Under the pieces are notes generated by a model. That model made no database searches and was not told where the DNA came from. It was given only the letters and a program-made list of their open reading frames with translations. The position numbers and the translations under genes were made by a program. Positions 1 to 5,169 of a stretch of 5,169 nucleotides of DNA are shown here, in pieces; the first letter of the stretch is position 1, and each line of letters begins with the position of its first letter. Origin of the DNA: Candidatus Aciduliprofundum sp. JdFR-45. GTDB lineage: Archaea; Thermoplasmatota; Thermoplasmata; Thermoplasmatales; JdFR-45. The stretch covers positions 2,998-8,166 of the forward strand of contig MTNG01000006.1 in assembly GCA_002011395.1 (NCBI GenBank), read 5' to 3'.

Positions 1-1
1 C

Positions 2-739
2 GAGGAGGTGCCGGCAGATATAGGGGCGATGGTGGCGAGGGTTCGGAGAATACTCAGGGAGAAGTACTTCGCGGCGCACGTTGGCATGAGCGGGGCGAAC
101 GTGCTCTCCGCGGACACGGGCACGCTGTTCATCATTGAGAACGAGGGAAACGCCAGGTTGAGCATAGGCGCGCCCCCCGTGCAGGTTAGTTTGGTGGGGA
201 TGGAGAAGGTGGTGCCCACGCTCCACGACGCCTTCAAGGTGGCCGAGGTCACGTGGAGGTACTCCAATTACCGCATCCCGTCCTACGTGAACATGGTCTC
301 CGGCCCGAGCAAGACGGGGGACATAGAGAAGGTGACAACCTACGGGGCACACGGACCCCGCGAGATGCACGTGATACTCCTGGACAACGGGCGGACGGAG
401 ATGGCGCGCCACCCCGTTTTCAGGGAGGCGCTCTACTGCCTGAGATGTGGCGGGTGCCTCTACGAGTGCCCCGTGTACGCCGTCACGGCGGGTTACTACG
501 GCACGCAGTACATGGGCGGGATAGGGGCCGTCTGGGATGCCTTCACCGGAGTGGGTTTTGAGGGGACCGCGCCCGTGGCCTACACCTGCCTGACGTGCGG
601 GAGATGCCACACGATGTGCCCGCTGGAGATAGACATACCGGGAATGATCCGCGCCCTGCGGGAGGAGATTAAAAGGCGGGGAGCGGTGCCCGAACCCATC
701 GCGCGCCTGGCTGAGGAGATTGCGGGCGAGGACCGCTGA
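2..739 (+). CDS. LutB-like LUD-domain iron-sulfur protein (C-terminal part, 5' truncated by window edge)
   Basis: The frame is open to the left edge, so the true start lies outside; 245 residues are visible. Residues 1 to about 130 are the end of a LUD (LutB/YkgF) domain: the segments SGANVLSADTGT, ENEGNARL, GPSKTGDIEKV and YGAHGPRE are hallmarks of that family. Two ferredoxin-type motifs follow, CxxCxxCxxxCP with Cys at about 146, 149, 152, 156 and again at 196, 199, 202, 206, which should hold two [4Fe-4S] clusters. In bacteria LutB works with LutA and LutC to oxidise L-lactate to pyruvate in the cytosol; here a role in 2-hydroxyacid oxidation or electron transfer is inferred. The chain ends only about 37 residues after the last Cys, shorter than I recall for bacterial LutB, and carries no cysteine-rich CCG domain. 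No lutA- or lutC-like gene follows; partners could lie upstream. It converges with the next gene after only 9 bp. Confidence 0.85.
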   Translation, partial: EEVPADIGAMVARVRRILREKYFAAHVGMSGANVLSADTGTLFIIENEGNARLSIGAPPVQVSLVGMEKVVPTLHDAFKVAEVTWRYSNYRIPSYVNMVSGPSKTGDIEKVTTYGAHGPREMHVILLDNGRTEMARHPVFREALYCLRCGGCLYECPVYAVTAGYYGTQYMGGIGAVWDAFTGVGFEGTAPVAYTCLTCGRCHTMCPLEIDIPGMIRALREEIKRRGAVPEPIARLAEEIAGEDR

Positions 740-748
740 GCACGGTCC

Positions 749-1357
749 CTACCTGTACCTCTTCCGCGTGTCGTTCCAGATGACCTGGACGTTTGGATTC
801 TGCTCCTTTATCTTCTCAATCATTATCTTCACGCTCGGGATGAAGTACTTCTCCACCACCTCCTTGTAATTCTCATTTCCAACATTACCACGCTTGAAGC
901 CATAATTCCATCCAATTTCATCCCCTTTGTCAAATATATATCTGTTTTTCATAAGTACTGTTTTGTCGTTGATTATTACCTCCACTTTTCCAATATTATC
1001 ATATCCTCTGACCAACTCAAAATTTCCTTTTTTAAATATAAACTTATCCTTCTTAACCCAGACCTTCATCGGCTCCTTTATCTTGTCGTACTTCACCGTC
1101 ACGTGGCGGATCACCACGTATATGGCTATGATGATTATGTAGCCAAGAATTGTGCATATGGTTGCTTGCTGATCCATATAAAGTATACCTGACCAAATAA
1201 AAAGAAGAAGACCGCCTGTGAAGAACGCAAGTAATCCAATATTAATCCAGAAGAGTCCTCTGAGTGTGCTCTTCCAGTCGTACGGCACGACGAAGTGCAT
1301 CAGGACGTCGTCATCGCGGTCCTCCTTCCCCGTCATATGACATCCCCATGCGGTCAA
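749..1357 (-). CDS. Unrecognised small membrane protein: two-helix hairpin plus cytosolic domain, AT-rich gene
   Basis: I do not recognise this family. From the chosen TTG start the product is 202 residues. Two hydrophobic helices lie at about 35-60 (rich in Leu, Phe, Ile, Gly) and 65-83 (an Ile/Val run), joined by a very short loop. Basic residues flank the outer ends (KSTLR before, RHVTVKYDK after), so both termini are probably cytosolic. The remaining roughly 120 residues form a soluble domain of predicted strands with a final amphipathic helix, a layout reminiscent of bacterial PH-like membrane proteins; that is inference only. The TTG start at 1355-1357 is chosen because AGGTGAT sits 6 nt before it. 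Alternatives are an upstream in-frame GTG at 1384 and downstream ATG codons at 1336 and 1300. Bases 901-1080 are only about 32% GC, far below the neighbours, suggesting transfer or different selection. It is convergent with the LUD gene and divergent from sudB. Confidence 0.72.
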   Translation of the reverse strand: MTAWGCHMTGKEDRDDDVLMHFVVPYDWKSTLRGLFWINIGLLAFFTGGLLLFIWSGILYMDQQATICTILGYIIIIAIYVVIRHVTVKYDKIKEPMKVWVKKDKFIFKKGNFELVRGYDNIGKVEVIINDKTVLMKNRYIFDKGDEIGWNYGFKRGNVGNENYKEVVEKYFIPSVKIMIEKIKEQNPNVQVIWNDTRKRYR

Positions 1358-1363
1358 TCGTTT

Positions 1364-1370
1364 ATCACCT
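1364..1370 (-). promoter_or_regulatory. Shine-Dalgarno AGGTGAT that sets the TTG start of the membrane-protein gene
   Basis: On the minus strand AGGTGAT is a seven-base match to the archaeal GGAGGTGAT consensus. It ends 6 nt before the TTG at 1357. No comparable site precedes the downstream ATG at 1336, where only GGGGATG is seen, so the site favours the TTG. Confidence 0.6.
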
Positions 1371-1394
1371 TTCCCACGCCGCACCGCATGAATG

Positions 1395-1403
1395 TTTTTA
1401 TAT
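1395..1403. promoter_or_regulatory. TATA-box-like element, possibly serving both divergent genes
   Basis: The plus strand reads TTTTTATAT and the minus strand ATATAAAAA, so one AT block resembles an archaeal TATA box in both directions. It is the only such block in the 75-bp divergent gap. A transcript starting about 25 nt downstream would begin near 1425 on the plus strand, giving sudB a leader of about 8 nt. On the minus strand it would begin near 1375, giving the membrane-protein gene a leader of about 18 nt that just includes its Shine-Dalgarno. The upstream BRE is not a clear match in either direction. Position supports the call; direction of use is inferred. Confidence 0.5.
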
Positions 1404-1432
1404 CCAAAGGTAATCCCCTATCGGGTGGTTAA

Positions 1433-2269
1433 ATGTTCAGAATAGTCCGAAAGGAGACGCTCTCAGAGAAGATAAAGCTGATAGAGATAGAGGCGCCTCT
1501 GATAGCCAGGAAGGCGAAGGCCGGACAGTTCGTCATTCTCCGGCTCCACGAGAAGGGGGAGAGAATTCCTCTCACCCTCCACAAGTGGGACCCGGAGAAG
1601 GGAACCATAACCCTCGTTTTCCAGGAGGTGGGTAAGACCACCACGGAGCTCGGCACGTACGAGGCCGGCGACGTTCTCGCGGATGTGGTCGGCCCCCTCG
1701 GAAAGCCGACGGAGATAGAGAGGTACGGCAAGGTCATAGTGGTCGGCGGGGGCGTGGGCGTGGCCATCGCCTACGCCGTGGCGAAGGCGATGAAGAAAGC
1801 GGGCAATCACGTTACCAGCATTATAGGTTTCAGGAGCAAGGACCTCGTGATGCTGGAGGACGACATGCGCGAGGTCAGCCACGAACTCATAGTATGCACA
1901 GACGACGGCTCCTACGGCCGCAAGGGGTTCGTCACCGAGGCCCTCAAGGACCTCCTGGACGAGCGCCGCTACGACCTCGTTTTCGCGGTCGGCCCCGTCA
2001 TAATGATGAAGTTCGTCAGCAAGATAACGGCAGAGCACGGCGTGAAGACGATAGTGAGCCTCAACCCCATAATGGTGGACGGCACGGGCATGTGCGGTGC
2101 GTGCCGCGTCACCGTCGGGGGCGAGGTGAAGTTCGCCTGCGTGGACGGCCCCGACTTTGACGGCCACCAGGTGGATTACGACGAGCTCATGCGCCGCCTG
2201 AGCATGTACGTGGAGGAGGAGAAGCTCGCCCTTGAGAGATATCTTCGCAACAGGGAGGTGAACGCCTGA
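1433..2269 (+). CDS. sudB: Sulfide dehydrogenase / ferredoxin:NADP+ oxidoreductase small subunit (SudB/NfnA-like)
   Basis: This 278-residue protein is the small flavin and [2Fe-2S] subunit of a cytosolic heterodimer with the next gene. Related enzymes either couple NADH and reduced ferredoxin to NADP+ reduction by flavin-based bifurcation (Nfn) or reduce polysulfide with NADPH (sulfide dehydrogenase). It has the ferredoxin-reductase fold: residues 1-98 form the FAD barrel with RIPLT at 44-48, and 99-210 the nucleotide-binding domain with the glycine-rich GGGVGVA at 105-111. The C-terminal part holds the cluster: Asp216, Cys221, Cys224 and Cys236 match the unusual Asp-Cys3 [2Fe-2S] site reported for Pyrococcus furiosus SudB. 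The DGTGMCGAC motif also occurs in PyrK-like and dihydroorotate-dehydrogenase electron-transfer subunits, but the adjacent SudA-like gene decides the assignment. The ATG at 1433 has GGGTGG 4 nt upstream, a moderate ribosome site, and a TATA-like element about 30 nt away. Its stop overlaps the sudA start by one base, so the two are co-translated. Confidence 0.92.
   Translation: MFRIVRKETLSEKIKLIEIEAPLIARKAKAGQFVILRLHEKGERIPLTLHKWDPEKGTITLVFQEVGKTTTELGTYEAGDVLADVVGPLGKPTEIERYGKVIVVGGGVGVAIAYAVAKAMKKAGNHVTSIIGFRSKDLVMLEDDMREVSHELIVCTDDGSYGRKGFVTEALKDLLDERRYDLVFAVGPVIMMKFVSKITAEHGVKTIVSLNPIMVDGTGMCGACRVTVGGEVKFACVDGPDFDGHQVDYDELMRRLSMYVEEEKLALERYLRNREVNA
2254..2261 (+). promoter_or_regulatory. 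Near-perfect Shine-Dalgarno for sudA, inside the end of sudB
   Basis: GGAGGTGA lies in the last codons of sudB, 7 nt before the sudA ATG at 2269. It is the strongest ribosome-binding site in the window. It fixes the sudA start and points to independent re-initiation at high rate on the shared transcript, to match subunit amounts. Confidence 0.8.
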
Positions 2270-3672
2270 TGAAAGTTGGAGACCGCGTTCCCGTGCCGGA
2301 GCAGAGCCCCGAGGAGAGGATAAAGAACTTCAACGAGGTCGCGCTGGGCTACACGGCGGAACTGGCCATGGAAGAGGCAAAGCGCTGTCTGAAGTGTCCC
2401 CGCCCCTTCTGCGTGGAGGGCTGCCCCGTCCACATCAAGATCCCCGAGTTCATAAAGCTCATAGCGGAAGGCGACTTCGTCGGCGCCTACAAGAAGATCA
2501 TGGAGGATGACCTCCTGCCCGCCATCACCGGTCGCGTGTGCCCGCAGGAGGAGCAGTGCGAGGGCAAATGCGTCCTGACGAAGATAGGCAAGCCGATAAA
2601 CATAGGCAAACTGGAGCGCTTCGTCGCGGACTACGTCAGGGAGAACAACCTGGAGGAGATCCCCAAGGTCCCCGAGTGGAACGGAAAGAAGGTCGCCATC
2701 ATAGGCAGCGGGCCCACCGGCCTGACCGCCGCGGGAGACCTCGTGAGGATGGGCTACAAGGTCACCATCTTTGAGGCGCTTCACGAGCTCGGAGGTGTGC
2801 TCATCTACGGCATACCCGAGTTCCGTCTGCCGAAGGCCGTTGTCAGATACGAGATAGACAAACTCAAGCAGATGGGCGTGGAGTTCAAGACCAACGTCGT
2901 GGTGGGTAAAACGGTCACCATAGACGAGTTGCTGGAGGAATACGATGCTGTCTACATAGGCACCGGGGCCGGAACGCCCAACCTGCTGCGCATACCTGGC
3001 ATAAACCTGAACAACATCTACTCCGCGAACGAGTTCCTGACCAGGGTCAACCTGATGAAGGCCTTCAAGTTCCCCGAGTACGACACGCCCGTGAAGAAGG
3101 GCAAGAAGGCGGCCATAATCGGCGGAGGAAACGTCGCCATGGACGCCGCGAGGACGGCGCTCCGCCTCGGCTACGAGGTCATAGTGCTCTACCGCCGGAC
3201 CTACGAGTACATGACGGCGAGAGAGGAGGAGATCATCCACGCCATAGACGAGGGCGTGAAGTTTGAGTTCCTGGTCTCCCCCATTGAGTTCCTCGGAGAC
3301 GAGAACGGCAACGTGAAGGGTGTCAAACTCATAAGGAATGAACTCGGCGAACCGGATGCCAGCGGCAGAAGGCGCCCTGTGCCCATACCCGGCTCGGAGT
3401 TCGTCGTTGAGGCGGACCTCGTGGTCATAGCCATCGGCCAGAAGCCGAACAAGATACTCTACCAGGAACTTCCCGACCTGAAGGTCAACAGGTGGGGCGG
3501 AATAATCGTGGACGAGCGCCAGAGGACATCAATGCGCGGCGTGTTCGCGGGCGGAGACGCCGTGAGAGGCGAGGCCACCGTGATACTGGCGATGGGCGAC
3601 GGACGCGAGGCCGCCAAGGCGATAGACGAATACATCCGCACGGGCAAGTGGCCTGAGCAGGTGTGCTCCTGA
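2269..3672 (+). CDS. sudA: Sulfide dehydrogenase / ferredoxin:NADP+ oxidoreductase large subunit (SudA/NfnB-like, GltD-family)
   Basis: This 467-residue protein is the large subunit partner of sudB and full length for the family; databases often label it NADPH-dependent glutamate synthase GltA. The N-terminal helical domain has two cysteine groups: Cys40, 43, 48, 52, and Cys91, 97, 101 with Glu94 in CPQE. In solved Nfn structures one [4Fe-4S] cluster of this domain has four Cys ligands and the other three Cys plus a Glu, which this pattern fits; which Cys binds which cluster is not assigned here. A FAD-binding GSGPTG is at 146-151, and the family signature GGVLIYGIPEFRLPK at 175-189. The NADP(H) domain has GGGNVAMD at 285-292 and YRRT at 308-311, suited to the 2'-phosphate. 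The closing FAD motif is GVFAGGDA at 424-431, then DGREAA. It is not a GltD acting with a GltB here, since no glutamate synthase large subunit is in the window. An oligo-T stretch follows the stop. Confidence 0.93.
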   Translation: MKVGDRVPVPEQSPEERIKNFNEVALGYTAELAMEEAKRCLKCPRPFCVEGCPVHIKIPEFIKLIAEGDFVGAYKKIMEDDLLPAITGRVCPQEEQCEGKCVLTKIGKPINIGKLERFVADYVRENNLEEIPKVPEWNGKKVAIIGSGPTGLTAAGDLVRMGYKVTIFEALHELGGVLIYGIPEFRLPKAVVRYEIDKLKQMGVEFKTNVVVGKTVTIDELLEEYDAVYIGTGAGTPNLLRIPGINLNNIYSANEFLTRVNLMKAFKFPEYDTPVKKGKKAAIIGGGNVAMDAARTALRLGYEVIVLYRRTYEYMTAREEEIIHAIDEGVKFEFLVSPIEFLGDENGNVKGVKLIRNELGEPDASGRRRPVPIPGSEFVVEADLVVIAIGQKPNKILYQELPDLKVNRWGGIIVDERQRTSMRGVFAGGDAVRGEATVILAMGDGREAAKAIDEYIRTGKWPEQVCS

Positions 3673-3685
3673 CCTCCCACCTCTC

Positions 3686-3693
3686 TTATTTTT
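3686..3693 (+). terminator. Oligo-T transcription terminator of the sudB-sudA operon
   Basis: TTATTTTT on the plus strand starts 14 nt after the sudA stop, preceded by a pyrimidine-rich stretch and no hairpin, as expected of an archaeal T-run terminator. Its last two bases belong to the stop codon of the convergent gene. The minus strand has no T-run here, so this site would act only on sud transcripts. Confidence 0.5.
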
Positions 3694-4084
3694 AAAAACT
3701 GCTCCCCTTGAGAAGGTCTATGAGTTCGCTCGCCTCGTCCTTTGTGAGTTCCTCCACGCTCTTCTTTCCGACCCTTCTGAGATAGGACAGCACGAGGTCC
3801 CTTCCGTCTATCTTCCTCTTCGCCAGGTCCTCTATGTACTTCAGCTGGCTCTCCGTTGGCCCTTGGGCCTTCTCCCGCGCCCTCCGCACGTCTATCTTCT
3901 CGCCCCTGTATGTGGCCGCCGCCTCCGAGAATATCAGACGGAACGCCTCTGCCCTTGTGAGCCCCACCGCCTCCAGCAGATGGGGGTCAAGGTCCTTCAC
4001 CTGCATGGCGGTGGCCCTGAAAAGCACAACCATCTCCTTCGCAACCTTTTCGGCATCCACAGGATCTTCCTTCGCATCGCCCAT
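3692..4084 (-). CDS. Small soluble hypothetical protein with C-terminal TESQLxYI / EASELIDLLK helical module
   Basis: I do not recognise a named family. The 130-residue product has no membrane segment, signal peptide, Cys or Trp, and is highly charged and probably all helical. Two parts are visible. Residues about 8-62 are predicted helices. After a basic linker, a C-terminal module runs from TESQLKYIEDLAKRK (77-91) to LTKDEASELIDLLK (113-126). Modules of this form (S/T-x-x-Q-hydrophobic-x-x-I-x-x-L, then L-x-x-x-E-A-S-x-L-I) recur at the ends of diverse archaeal, bacterial and phage proteins, some linked to DNA work, but the resemblance is from memory. The ATG at 4084 is chosen because GGGGTGA ends 7 nt before it; for the ATG at 4090 the spacing would be only 1 nt. 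Longer versions up to 4180 would run into the aminotransferase. It lies 58 bp after that gene in the same direction, so it could be co-transcribed or use its own promoter. Confidence 0.8.
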   Translation of the reverse strand: MGDAKEDPVDAEKVAKEMVVLFRATAMQVKDLDPHLLEAVGLTRAEAFRLIFSEAAATYRGEKIDVRRAREKAQGPTESQLKYIEDLAKRKIDGRDLVLSYLRRVGKKSVEELTKDEASELIDLLKGSSF

Positions 4085-4091
4085 GCTCATC

Positions 4092-4098
4092 TCACCCC
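4092..4098 (-). promoter_or_regulatory. Shine-Dalgarno GGGGTGA selecting the ATG at 4084
   Basis: On the minus strand GGGGTGA matches the GGAGGTGA consensus at six of seven bases. Two in-frame ATG codons follow, at 4090 and 4084. Spacing is 1 nt to the first and 7 nt to the second, so the second is the likely start. Confidence 0.55.
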
Positions 4099-4123
4099 GC
4101 TTATGGAACTCCATGGGCCTGAT

Positions 4124-4143
4124 GGGGTAAAAGCGTTTTCCCC
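4124..4143. repeat. Imperfect inverted repeat (short hairpin) between aminotransferase and hypothetical gene
   Basis: The plus strand reads GGGG, a bulged T, AAAA, the loop GCG, TTTT, CCCC: eight paired bases per arm with a single-base bulge. It begins at the last base of the aminotransferase stop codon. It could protect or end the aminotransferase transcript, although no T-run follows on the minus strand. Alternatively, the minus-strand sequence GAAAACGCTTTTA resembles a BRE plus weak TATA box, placed about 46 nt before the ATG at 4084, so it may be that gene's promoter. Confidence 0.4.
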
Positions 4144-5168
4144 TACCCGGGACCGCCCCGTATGCGCCTGATGCCCTCAAGTATGCTCTCGCGCGAGGTG
4201 GCGAAGGAGAAGCGCAGGTATCCCTCGCCCATGGGCCCGAAGGCGCTGCCCGGAGTTATGACCACCCCGAAGTTCCTGAGCAGGGTGGAGGACAGCGCCT
4301 CGGAGGACATCCGCAGGCGATGCCTCGTCCACATGTAGAAGGTGCCAGCGGGCATTGTGGGCTCAAGCCAGTCCACCTCCTCCATCGCCTCGTACATGAC
4401 CTTCCTGCGCTCGCGGAACTCCCTCATCATACCCCGCGAGAGGTTCGGGTTGCGTATCGCGTGGAGAGCACCGTACTGCGCTATGGATGAGGCACACGAT
4501 ATCGTGTGCTGCTGAAGTTTGAGAAGAGGCGCGTATATGTCCGGCGGGGCTATGACGTAGCCCACGCGCCAGCCGGTCATGGCGAAGGATTTGGAGAAAC
4601 TCCCTATAACCACTGCTGACCCGGTATTCACCTCCGCCACGGAAACATGCGGCACGTCATACACAATTCTATCGTAAACCTCGTCGCTTATGACCACTGC
4701 CCCGAACTCCTCCGCTATGTCGCATATCTCCCGTATCAGCGCCCTGTCGAAGACCGCTCCGGTGGGGTTGGAGGGGGAGTTCAGCACGATGGCCCTGGTA
4801 CGCGGGCCCATGAGGGAACGCACATCCTCGGGGCGTGGCCGGTATCCGTCCTCCGCACGGAGGGGGTAGCGGATGGGAATTCCACCTGCGATTTTAACCA
4901 TCGGGTCGTAAGAGACCCATCCGGGGTCGGGTATGAGCACTTCGTCTCCTCTATCCACGAGCGTCATTATGGCCATCTGAATCGCGAGCTTTGCGGGCGT
5001 GATTATGACCTGGCCCACGTCCACATCAGCGCCTCTGCTCCTGTAGTAAGCAGCAATCTCCTCGCGTAACTCTGGTATGCCGGCGGGCGGCACGTAGTGC
5101 GTCTTTCCCTCCCTCATCGCCTGATAGGCCGCCTCCACTATTTCCCGGGGGGTGGGGAAATCCGGCTC
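4143..5168 (-). CDS. PLP-dependent class I/II aminotransferase, aspartate aminotransferase-like (N-terminus cut by window edge)
   Basis: The frame stays open to the right edge; 341 residues are visible, beginning EPDFPTPREI, so about 30 N-terminal residues are missing from a family of about 370-390. It is a cytosolic fold-type I enzyme that moves an amino group between an amino acid and a 2-oxoacid through pyridoxal phosphate. Visible motifs, numbered from the edge: THYVPPAGIPELR near 23-35; PDPGWVSY at 80-87; NSPSNPTG at 130-137, whose second Asn (133) contacts PLP or substrate; SDEVY at 161-165 with the Asp that pairs with the PLP ring nitrogen; SFSKSFAMTGWR at 190-201 with the Schiff-base Lys193; and YLRFSFA near 317-323 with Arg319 for the substrate carboxylate. 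Substrate (aspartate, aromatic or another amino acid) cannot be set from sequence alone. It ends TAG at 4143-4145, 58 bp before the next gene in the same direction. Confidence 0.92.
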   Translation of the reverse strand, partial: EPDFPTPREIVEAAYQAMREGKTHYVPPAGIPELREEIAAYYRSRGADVDVGQVIITPAKLAIQMAIMTLVDRGDEVLIPDPGWVSYDPMVKIAGGIPIRYPLRAEDGYRPRPEDVRSLMGPRTRAIVLNSPSNPTGAVFDRALIREICDIAEEFGAVVISDEVYDRIVYDVPHVSVAEVNTGSAVVIGSFSKSFAMTGWRVGYVIAPPDIYAPLLKLQQHTISCASSIAQYGALHAIRNPNLSRGMMREFRERRKVMYEAMEEVDWLEPTMPAGTFYMWTRHRLRMSSEALSSTLLRNFGVVITPGSAFGPMGEGYLRFSFATSRESILEGIRRIRGGPG

Positions 5169-5169
5169 G

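Noticed and set aside
2..10. GAGGAGGTG at the left edge resembles a strong Shine-Dalgarno, with an in-frame ATG at 29.
   Set aside because: The encoded residues (EEVPADIG and onward) continue a LUD domain whose N-terminal half must lie upstream, so these are codons of an interrupted gene and not a start site.
1463..3240. Long open frames on the minus strand opposite sudB and sudA (1463-2167 and 2176-3240).
   Set aside because: They mirror GC-rich codon bias of the real genes, have low-complexity His/Val/Leu-rich products, no family motifs, and lie opposite clearly conserved proteins.
2269..3672. Reading sudA as the small subunit of glutamate synthase (GltD).
   Set aside because: The folds and cysteine motifs are shared, but no GltB-like gene is present and the overlapping partner is a SudB/NfnA-type [2Fe-2S] flavoprotein.
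4085..4180. N-terminal extension of the 130-residue protein up to 4180.
   Set aside because: It would overlap the end of the aminotransferase gene, the added residues look like translated intergenic DNA, and the Shine-Dalgarno spacing supports the ATG at 4084.
4980..5005. Apparent loss of a Gly in the aminotransferase phosphate-binding loop (ITPAK where many relatives have TPGAK).
   Set aside because: The frame is intact on both sides, all catalytic residues are present, and I recall archaeal subfamilies with a similar TPxK form, so this is likely natural family variation.

Overview
The window looks like a piece of an archaeal chromosome, probably euryarchaeal. Most genes are GC-rich (roughly 60% or more by eye) yet use many ATA (Ile) and AGG/AGA (Arg) codons. 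Ribosome-binding sites match the archaeal GGAGGTGAT pattern, promoters look like TATA boxes about 25 nt from a predicted transcript start, and the one likely terminator is a plain oligo-T stretch. The sulfide dehydrogenase/Nfn pair is of the type well known in Thermococcales, but such pairs occur in many archaea and anaerobic bacteria, so I do not name a lineage.

Layout, left to right. (1) Positions 2-739, plus strand: the C-terminal part of a LutB-like LUD-domain protein with two [4Fe-4S] motifs, cut by the left edge. (2) Positions 749-1357, minus strand, convergent with it: an unrecognised small membrane protein with a two-helix hairpin and a cytosolic domain, much richer in AT than everything around it. 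(3) Positions 1433-3672, plus strand: a two-gene operon for the small and large subunits of a sulfide dehydrogenase / ferredoxin:NADP+ oxidoreductase (SudB-SudA, equivalent to NfnA-NfnB). The genes overlap by one base, and the second has a near-perfect Shine-Dalgarno. Genes 2 and 3 diverge from a 75-bp gap holding one TATA-like element usable in both directions. (4) Positions 3692-4084, minus strand: a 130-residue protein of unknown function, convergent with the operon. (5) Positions 4143-5168, minus strand: a class I/II PLP-dependent aminotransferase, cut by the right edge at its N-terminus.

How the genes fit together. SudBA/Nfn is a cytosolic flavin and iron-sulfur enzyme that links ferredoxin, NAD(H) and NADP(H) (or reduces polysulfide with NADPH). 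The LUD/Fe-S protein is a second cytosolic redox component, possibly for 2-hydroxyacid oxidation, and the aminotransferase uses 2-oxoacids and glutamate. This is a plausible core-metabolism neighbourhood, but only sudB-sudA are shown by sequence to form an operon. I see no mobile element, CRISPR array, RNA gene or clear new multi-gene system. The most unusual items are the AT-rich membrane-protein gene with its TTG start and shared promoter, and the uncharacterised 130-residue protein. No gene-free stretch exceeds 300 bases.
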